This document shows positions 41,600 through 47,084 of a stretch of 49,074 nt of DNA, one piece after another. The notes beneath the pieces were generated by a model that saw only the letters and a list, made by a program, of their open reading frames with translations, was not told the origin of the DNA and ran no database searches. The position numbers were made by a program, and so were the translations under genes. Source of the stretch: Streptomyces sp. MZ04 (GTDB lineage Bacteria; Actinomycetota; Actinomycetes; Streptomycetales; Streptomycetaceae). Each line of letters opens with the position of its first letter. Position 1 is the stretch's first letter. The stretch covers positions 1-49,074 of the forward strand of contig NZ_SRIC01000033.1 in NCBI RefSeq assembly GCF_004684775.1. Direction: 5' to 3'.

Positions 41600-42952
41600 A
41601 TGCCCATGGGTCACACGGCCACGGCCGAGGCCGGCTCAGGCGGCCTGACAGCGACCGAGCACCGGATGGCCAACGGCCTGCGCGTGGTGCTCTCCGAGGA
41701 CCACCTGACCCCGGTCGCCGCGGTCTGCCTCTGGTACGACGTCGGCTCGCGCCACGAGGTCAAGGGCCGTACGGGCCTCGCGCACCTCTTCGAGCACCTC
41801 ATGTTCCAGGGTTCGAAGCAGGTGCCCGGCAACGGTCACTTCGAGCTGGTGCAGGGAGCGGGCGGTTCGCTCAACGGCACCACCAGCTTCGAGCGCACCA
41901 ACTATTTCGAGACGATGCCCACGCACCAGCTCGAGCTCGCCCTGTGGCTGGAAGCCGACCGGATGGGCTCGCTGCTCACCACGCTCGACGACGAGTCGAT
42001 GGAGAACCAGCGGGACGTCGTGAAGAACGAGCGCCGCCAGCGCTACGACAACGTCCCGTACGGCACGGCCTTCGAGAAGCTGACCGCTCTCTCGTACCCC
42101 GAGGGCCACCCGTACCACCACACCCCGATCGGCTCCATGGCCGACCTGGACGCGGCGACGCTGGAGGACGCGCGGAACTTCTTCCGTACGTACTACGCGC
42201 CCAACAACGCCGTCCTCTCCGTGGTCGGCGACATCGACCCGGAGCAGACGCTCGCCTGGGTCGAGAAGTACTTCGGGTCCATCCCCTCGCACGACGGCAA
42301 GCAGCCGCCGCGCGACGGCTCGCTGCCCGACACGATCGGCAAGGAGCTGCGCGAGGTCGTCGAGGAAGAGGTCCCGGCCCGCGCCCTGATGGCCGCCTAC
42401 CGCCTCCCGGAGGACGGCACGCGCGCGTGCGACGCGGCCGACCTGGCGCTCACGGTCCTCGGCAGCGGCGAGTCGTCCCGGCTCTACAACCGGCTCGTAC
42501 GCCGCGACCGCACCGCCGTGGCGGCCGGGTTCGGCCTGCTGCGCCTCGCCGGTGCCCCCTCGCTGGGCTGGCTGGACGTGAAGACGTCCGGCGATGTCGA
42601 GGTCCCCGTCATCGAGGCCGCCGTCGACGAGGAGCTCGCCCGCTTCGCGGAGGAGGGCCCCACCGCCGAGGAGATGGAGCGCGCCCAGGCACAGCTCGAG
42701 CGCGAGTGGCTCGACCGGCTCGGCACGGTCTCGGGCCGCGCCGACGAACTGTGCCGGTACGCCGTCCTGTTCGGCGACCCACAGCTCGCCCTCACCGCCG
42801 TGCAGCGGGTCCTCGACGTGACCGCGGAAGAGGTCCAGGCGGCCGCCGCGGCCCGCCTGCGCCCGGACAACCGCGCGGTGCTCGTGTACGAGCCCATCGC
42901 GGCCCCCGAAGCCGCCGAGGCCACCGAAGAGGAAGAGGAGGCGGCGAAGTGA
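41600..42952 (+). CDS. M16 family zinc metallopeptidase, catalytic partner
   Basis: I start at the ATG at 41600 (MPMGHTATAEAG), preceded by AAGGGA. The 450-residue protein has the inverted zinc motif HLFEH (His62, Glu65, His66) and the distal Glu ligand in the DVVKNERRQRYDN helix, followed by the non-catalytic half with YYAPNNAVLSVVGD. This is a pitrilysin/insulinase-like M16B peptidase that forms a closed chamber and digests peptides. It has no signal peptide, so probably acts in the cytoplasm. The next gene begins at GTGA overlapping this stop and encodes the partner lacking the zinc motif. Confidence 0.94.
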   Translation: MPMGHTATAEAGSGGLTATEHRMANGLRVVLSEDHLTPVAAVCLWYDVGSRHEVKGRTGLAHLFEHLMFQGSKQVPGNGHFELVQGAGGSLNGTTSFERTNYFETMPTHQLELALWLEADRMGSLLTTLDDESMENQRDVVKNERRQRYDNVPYGTAFEKLTALSYPEGHPYHHTPIGSMADLDAATLEDARNFFRTYYAPNNAVLSVVGDIDPEQTLAWVEKYFGSIPSHDGKQPPRDGSLPDTIGKELREVVEEEVPARALMAAYRLPEDGTRACDAADLALTVLGSGESSRLYNRLVRRDRTAVAAGFGLLRLAGAPSLGWLDVKTSGDVEVPVIEAAVDEELARFAEEGPTAEEMERAQAQLEREWLDRLGTVSGRADELCRYAVLFGDPQLALTAVQRVLDVTAEEVQAAAAARLRPDNRAVLVYEPIAAPEAAEATEEEEEAAK

Positions 42953-44334
42953 CCGAGGCCGCAACGATGCAGTTCCACCCGCAGCCCCAGGCGGGCACCG
43001 CACGGCCGTGGGCCTTCCCCGCGCCCGAGCGCTCGGCCCTGGACAACGGCCTCACGGTGCTGCGCTGCCACCGCCCCGGCCAGCAGGTCGTCGCCGTGGA
43101 GGTCCACCTCGAGGCGCCGCTCGACGCCGAGCCCGCGGGCCTCGACGGCGTCGCCACGATCATGGCGAGGGCCTTCAACGAAGGCACCGACAAGCACTCG
43201 GCGGAGGAGTTCGCCGCCGAACTCGACCGCTGCGGCGCCACGTTGGACGCGCACGCAGACCACCCCGGTGTGCGGGTGTCCCTCGAAGTCCCGGTCTCCC
43301 GGCTCCCCAAGGCGCTCGGCCTGCTCGCCGACGCCCTGCGGGCCCCCGCCTTCGCGGACAGCGAGGTCGAGCGCCTCGTGAGCAACCGCCTGGACGAGAT
43401 CCCGCACGAGAGCGCCAACCCGGCGCGCCGCGCCGCCAAGGAGCTCTCCAAGCAGCTCTTCCCGGCCACCTCGCGCATGTCGCGCCCCCGCCAGGGCACC
43501 GAGGAGACGGTCGCGGCCATCGACTCGGCGGCCGTACGCGCCTTCTACGAGAAGCACGTCCGTCCCGCCACGGCCACCGCCGTCGTCGTGGGCGACCTGA
43601 CCGGCACCGACCTGGACGCCGTCCTCGCCGACACCCTCGGCGCCTGGACGGGCGGTACGGCCGAGCCGCGTCCGGTGCCCCCGGTGACCGCCGACGACAC
43701 CGGCCGCGTCGTCATCGTGGACCGCCCCGGAGCCGTCCAGACGCAGCTCCTGATCGGCCGTATCGGCGCGGACCGGCACGACCGCGTCTGGCCCGCCCAG
43801 GTGCTCGGCACGTACTGCCTGGGCGGCACCCTCACCTCCCGCCTGGACCGCGTCCTGCGCGAGGAGAAGGGATACACCTACGGCGTACGGGCGTTCGCCC
43901 AGGTCCTGCGCTCCGCACCGGACGGCACGGGCGCCGCGATGCTCGCCATCAGCGGTTCCGTGGACACCGAGTCGACGGGCCCGGCCCTCGACGACCTGTG
44001 GAAGGTGCTGCGGACCCTGGCCGCCGAAGGCCTCACGGACGCCGAGCGCGATGTCGCCGTGCAGAACCTGGTGGGTGTGGCCCCGCTCAAGTTCGAGATG
44101 GCTGCGTCCGTCGCGGCGACCCTCGCCGACCAGGTCGAGCAGCATCTGCCGGACGACTTCCAGGCGCAGCTGTACCGGCAGTTGGCCGCGACCGGCACCG
44201 TGGAGGCCACCGCCGCCGTCGTGAACGCCTTCCCGGGCGACCGTCTGGTGACGATCCTCGTCGGTGACGCCGCGCAGATCGAGGAGCCCGTCAAGGCGCT
44301 CGGCATCGGTGAAGTGAGTGTGGTCACGGGCTGA
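42949..44334 (+). CDS. M16 family peptidase-like, non-catalytic partner
   Basis: The GTG at 42949 overlaps the stop of the catalytic gene. The 461-residue protein has the M16 fold but lacks HxxEH; the equivalent place reads GLDGVATIMARAFNEGT. It keeps the substrate-side Arg/Tyr pair in VLREEKGYTYGVRAF, which in heterodimeric M16B enzymes lies on the non-catalytic subunit. It should pair with the preceding protein to complete the active chamber. Right at its stop there is an 18-base tandem duplication (44322-44357) and then a strong hairpin. Confidence 0.92.
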   Translation: MTEAATMQFHPQPQAGTARPWAFPAPERSALDNGLTVLRCHRPGQQVVAVEVHLEAPLDAEPAGLDGVATIMARAFNEGTDKHSAEEFAAELDRCGATLDAHADHPGVRVSLEVPVSRLPKALGLLADALRAPAFADSEVERLVSNRLDEIPHESANPARRAAKELSKQLFPATSRMSRPRQGTEETVAAIDSAAVRAFYEKHVRPATATAVVVGDLTGTDLDAVLADTLGAWTGGTAEPRPVPPVTADDTGRVVIVDRPGAVQTQLLIGRIGADRHDRVWPAQVLGTYCLGGTLTSRLDRVLREEKGYTYGVRAFAQVLRSAPDGTGAAMLAISGSVDTESTGPALDDLWKVLRTLAAEGLTDAERDVAVQNLVGVAPLKFEMAASVAATLADQVEQHLPDDFQAQLYRQLAATGTVEATAAVVNAFPGDRLVTILVGDAAQIEEPVKALGIGEVSVVTG

Positions 44335-44357
44335 ATGACGGTCACGGGCTGAGTGAC
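44322..44357 (+). repeat. 18-base tandem duplication over the M16B stop codon
   Basis: GGTCACGGGCTGAATGAC (44322-44339) is followed with no gap by GGTCACGGGCTGAGTGAC (44340-44357), differing at one base. The first copy contains the gene's end (VTG, stop), so the second is a duplicated 3' end. Confidence 0.85.
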
Positions 44358-44362
44358 AGTCA

Positions 44363-44416
44363 GGACATATCGGGACCCCAGTGGCGTGAATTGGCTACTG
44401 GGGTCCCCATATGTCC
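44363..44416 (+). terminator. Long hairpin terminator after the M16 pair
   Basis: GGACATATCGGGACCCCAGT (44363-44382) pairs with ACTGGGGTCCCCATATGTCC (44397-44416) with one mismatch: a 20-base stem over 14 bases. It separates the M16 operon from the M23 gene leader. Confidence 0.85.
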
Positions 44417-44557
44417 GAATTGGTATGGAGGTTACGTGTCTGACCTGTGGCGTGCGCTACAAAACCTCTGATCCGTTTGGCGATGGAAAGACGCCCCGCT
44501 TAGCGTCTGGTCCGGCTGTTCGTCATGCAGTACGCCGCGTCCGCGGCACCGGACAGT

Positions 44558-44700
44558 CATCGCCGAGTCCCCGTACGGCGCGAGCCAGGGGAGCCGGGGA
44601 CCCACATGTCCCCTGGGGTGAATCGGGCACCTTGTCGCGAGGCGAGGAACCCGTAGGAGACCTTCCTGCTCCGAACCCGTCAGCTAACCCGGTAGGCGAG
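44558..44700 (+). promoter_or_regulatory. ydaO/yuaA-type c-di-AMP riboswitch
   Basis: The untranslated leader of the M23 gene carries the conserved blocks of the ydaO riboswitch in order: TCGCC at the 5' side of P1 (44559-44563), GGGGACCCA (about 44597-44605), GGGGTGAATC (about 44615-44624), GAGGAACCCGTAGGAGACC (about 44644), CCGAACCCGTCAGCTAAC (about 44671-44688) and the 3' GGCGA of P1 (44695-44699). In actinobacteria this element senses cyclic di-AMP and lowers expression of cell-wall hydrolase genes when the ligand is high. The stretch 44417-44557 upstream contains further hairpins, such as GTCCGG (44510-44515) with CCGGAC (44549-44554), but no clear promoter hexamers. Confidence 0.88.
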
Positions 44701-44725
44701 AAGGAAGGAAAGGATCAGCCGCTTC

Positions 44726-45526
44726 ATGGCGTTCACCCGTGCCACCGGGAAGCACCGTCGCCCGAGCCGCCTCACGCGTACCACCGCGAACGTGGCGGGC
44801 GTCGCCGCCCTCACCACCACCGGTGTCATCGGAGGCCTGGCCGCTCCGGCGCTCGCCGCCGACGAGGCCTCGGTCGAGAAGACGGGTCTTACCCAGGCGA
44901 TCTCCGTCCGCGACTCGCTCGCCGCCAGCATCGACGCGCAGGCCGCCGCCCAGCAGCAGGCCGCCGACGACGCCGCTGCCGCCAAGAAGGCCGAAGAGGC
45001 CGCCAAGAAGAAGGCCGCCGAGGCCAAGCGCAAGGCCGAGGCCGAGGCGAAGGCGAAGGCCGAGAAGGAGCGCGAGGCCAAGGAGCGCGCCGCCCGCGAG
45101 GCCGAGCGCAAGCGCCTGAACACCTACGTCTCGCCGATCACCGGCTCGTACATCTCCACGGGCTACCAGACCGGCGGCGCCATGTGGTCCTCCGGCAGCC
45201 ACTCCGGTGTCGACTTCCACGCCGCGTCCGGCACCACGGTCCACGCGGTCGGCTCCGGCACCGTCGTCGAGGCCGGCTGGGGCGGTGCCTACGGCAACAA
45301 CGTGGTCATCCAGATGAACGACGGCACGTACACGCAGTACGGCCACATGTCGTCCCTCAGCGTCACCGTCGGCCAGGCGGTCACCCCGGGCCAGCAGATA
45401 GGCCTCTCCGGCTCCACCGGAAACTCGACCGGCCCGCACCTCCACTTCGAGGCCCGCACCGGTCCGGACTACGGCTCGGACATCGACCCGGTCGCCTACC
45501 TCCGGTCGCACGGCGTCAACGTCTGA
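44726..45526 (+). CDS. Secreted M23 family cell-wall peptidase (LytM-like)
   Basis: The ATG at 44726 lies downstream of a purine-rich tract (GGAAGGAAAGGA). The 266-residue protein has a signal peptide ending PALA (about residue 44), a long Ala/Lys/Glu coiled coil (about residues 65-128) and a C-terminal M23 domain. Zinc residues are visible in SHSGVDFHAASGT (His and Asp) and in GPHLHFEARTG (catalytic and ligand His), with YGHMSSL between. M23 enzymes cut peptide cross-links or stems in peptidoglycan. The c-di-AMP riboswitch in its leader links its expression to osmotic or cell-wall status. A perfect terminator follows. Confidence 0.94.
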   Translation: MAFTRATGKHRRPSRLTRTTANVAGVAALTTTGVIGGLAAPALAADEASVEKTGLTQAISVRDSLAASIDAQAAAQQQAADDAAAAKKAEEAAKKKAAEAKRKAEAEAKAKAEKEREAKERAAREAERKRLNTYVSPITGSYISTGYQTGGAMWSSGSHSGVDFHAASGTTVHAVGSGTVVEAGWGGAYGNNVVIQMNDGTYTQYGHMSSLSVTVGQAVTPGQQIGLSGSTGNSTGPHLHFEARTGPDYGSDIDPVAYLRSHGVNV

Positions 45527-45567
45527 TCTGACGCACCAAGAGCTCACCGAGCTCATCGAAAGCTCAC

Positions 45568-45602
45568 CGAAAGCCCCGGCTCCTCACGAGCCGGGGCTTT
45601 CG
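45568..45602 (+). terminator. Terminator of the M23 peptidase gene
   Basis: CGAAAGCCCCGGCTC (45568-45582) is perfectly complementary to GAGCCGGGGCTTTCG (45588-45602) over a five-base loop, 41 bases after the stop. Confidence 0.9.
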
Positions 45603-45738
45603 CCGTTCCGGGCCCGCCTTTGGCCAAAAAATATCCATGGATTCCCGCCCCCCGTCGGAAATTCAGACGCTCTGCAATAGAGTCACTGAACAAGCGTCAA
45701 TCGACCGCGTTTCGCGGGGATTAAGGCGGAGGTCAGTC

Positions 45739-46479
45739 ATGCGCATTCCCGCGCACTCGGTATGCACGGCCATCCGGGACGACATCGTCTCCGGTGTCTA
45801 CGAACGGGGTGGCCGGCTCACCGAGGAACTGCTCGCGCGCCGCTACGGAGTCTCCCGCGTCCCGGTGCGCGAGGCGCTGCGCACCCTGGAGGCCGAGGGG
45901 TTCGTCGTCACGCGCAGGCACGCGGGCGCGTGCGTCGCGGAGCCGACCGAGCAGGAGGCGGCCGACCTCCTGGAGATCCGTATGCTCCTCGAACCGCTCG
46001 CCGCGGCCCGTGCGGCGCAGCGCCGCACCGAGGCCCATCTGAAGGTCCTGCGCGGCCTCGTCAGGCTCGGCCAGGAGCGTTCCAGGCGCGGTCAGAGCGA
46101 GGATCTGCGCTCGCTGGGCGGCTGGTTCCACGAGACGCTCGCCCAGGCCTCCGGCAGCCCGGGCCTCACCTCGCTGCTCACCCAGCTCCGGCACAAGATC
46201 GCCTGGATGTACGTCGTCGAGTCGCCGACCGCTCCCGCGGAGTCCTGGGGGGAACACGCGGCGATCGTCGACGCGGTGGCGCGCGGCGACGCGGAGCGGG
46301 CCCGAGCGCTCACCGCGCAGCACACGGAGCGGGCGACGGCCGCGCACCGGCTGCGGTTCGTGCCGCGGGGCGAGCGCGAGCGGGAGAAGGAGCGGGAGAA
46401 GGAGCGGGAGAAGGGGCGGGAACGCGATCGCGTGAGGGATTCGCAACATGTCGTAAACACGGTGAGCCTGCGGAATTAA
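45739..46479 (+). CDS. GntR family transcriptional regulator (FCD type)
   Basis: The ATG at 45739 has GGAGG (45728-45732) at six bases. The 246-residue protein has an N-terminal winged helix (AIRDDIVSGVYERGGRLTEE, LLARRYGVSRVPVREALRTL, GFVVTRRHAGACV) and an FCD effector domain with DLLEIRMLLEPLAAARAAQ, GGWFHETLAQASGSP and EHAAIVDAVARGDAERARAL. The last about 30 residues are a charged RERE/KEREK tract encoded by 12-base tandem repeats. Regulators of this group sense organic acids or sugar derivatives; targets are unknown. It is convergent with ptsH and separated from it by a 24-base perfect hairpin. Confidence 0.9.
   Translation: MRIPAHSVCTAIRDDIVSGVYERGGRLTEELLARRYGVSRVPVREALRTLEAEGFVVTRRHAGACVAEPTEQEAADLLEIRMLLEPLAAARAAQRRTEAHLKVLRGLVRLGQERSRRGQSEDLRSLGGWFHETLAQASGSPGLTSLLTQLRHKIAWMYVVESPTAPAESWGEHAAIVDAVARGDAERARALTAQHTERATAAHRLRFVPRGEREREKEREKEREKGRERDRVRDSQHVVNTVSLRN
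46378..46413 (+). repeat. Three tandem 12-base repeats in the GntR gene
   Basis: GAGCGGGAGAAG is repeated at 46378-46389, 46390-46401 and 46402-46413, followed by a degenerate copy beginning GGGCGGGAA. It encodes EREK units in the protein tail and is prone to in-frame length change. Confidence 0.85.
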
Positions 46480-46547
46480 CAGGGGCGCCGTATACAAAGA
46501 AGTGCTATTCGGCGGGGGATCGCGAGGCGATTATTTCTGCTGCCCGC

Positions 46548-46596
46548 ATTCGGCGATATCCCCTGCCTGATCCCCTGCCTGTATTCGGTGATATCC
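46548..46596. repeat. Direct repeat ATTCGG(C/T)GATATCC
   Basis: ATTCGGCGATATCC (46548-46561) and ATTCGGTGATATCC (46583-46596) are 35 bases apart, each with the palindrome GATATC. Between them CCCCTGCCTG occurs twice. The region lies between the convergent GntR and ptsH genes, so a promoter role is unlikely. Confidence 0.6.
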
Positions 46597-46618
46597 GGCG
46601 GTGCCCGGGAAGCGGACG

Positions 46619-46672
46619 CGCATACGCCGAAGGGCCCGCCCCCTGTTTGGGGCGGGCCCTTCGGCGTATGCG
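46619..46672. terminator. Very strong bidirectional terminator, 24-base perfect stem
   Basis: Bases 46619-46642 are exactly complementary to 46649-46672, with the six-base loop CTGTTT. The stem starts CGCATACGCCGAAGGG and continues through a GC tract. It lies 14 bases beyond the ptsH stop and serves both convergent genes. Confidence 0.92.
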
Positions 46673-46686
46673 TTCGACAGTCGCTG

Positions 46687-46968
46687 TCAGACGGTCTCGG
46701 GGAGTTCATCGAGGCCGTCGGTGACCAGCTTCGCCAGACGGTCGAGGGCGGCGTCCGCACCCTCGGCGTCGGAGGCGAGCACGATCTCCTCGTTGCCCTG
46801 CGCGCCCAGGCCGAGCACCGCGAGCATGGAGGCGGCGTTGACGGGGTTGCCGTCCGCCTTGGCGATCGTCACGGGGACGCCGGCGGCCGTGGCCGCGCGG
46901 ACGAAGATGGAGGCGGGTCGGGCGTGAAGGCCCTCGGCCCAGCCGACGTTGACGCGGCGCTCAGCCAT
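46687..46968 (-). CDS. ptsH: PTS phosphocarrier protein HPr
   Basis: The ATG at 46968 begins MAERRVNVGWAEGLHARPAS. An upstream in-frame codon would add nine unlikely residues. The 93-residue protein is HPr: His15 in GLHARPAS accepts phosphate from enzyme I and passes it to sugar-specific enzyme II proteins. The VNAASMLAVLGLGA helix has a Ser at position 47, where HPr kinase would act in Firmicutes; such control is not established in Streptomyces. It acts in the cytoplasm. A DasR-like operator is 28 bases upstream of the start, linking it to N-acetylglucosamine control. Confidence 0.95.
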   Translation of the reverse strand: MAERRVNVGWAEGLHARPASIFVRAATAAGVPVTIAKADGNPVNAASMLAVLGLGAQGNEEIVLASDAEGADAALDRLAKLVTDGLDELPETV

Positions 46969-46995
46969 GTGTTGCTGCCCTTCCAGGTGTCTCAC

Positions 46996-47011
46996 AGTTG
47001 TCTAGACCAGT
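46996..47011. promoter_or_regulatory. DasR-responsive element (dre) upstream of ptsH
   Basis: AGTTGTCTAGACCAGT matches the DasR site consensus ACTGGTCTAGACCAGT at 14 of 16 positions, including the central GTCTAGACCA. DasR, the GntR repressor relieved by glucosamine-6-phosphate, is known to control PTS genes in Streptomyces, and ptsH is among its targets. Confidence 0.75.
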
Positions 47012-47072
47012 CTCTCATGCCGTCGTGAGTGCTCCGCCGGCCGATGGTCCGTGCTGCAACGACCGTACGTCG

Positions 47073-47078
47073 TACCCT
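47073..47078 (+). promoter_or_regulatory. Candidate leaderless -10 of the patA-like gene
   Basis: TACCCT lies six bases before the ATG at 47085, with only GGCCCC between and no ribosome site, consistent with a leaderless transcript. Confidence 0.4.
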
Positions 47079-47084
47079 GGCCCC

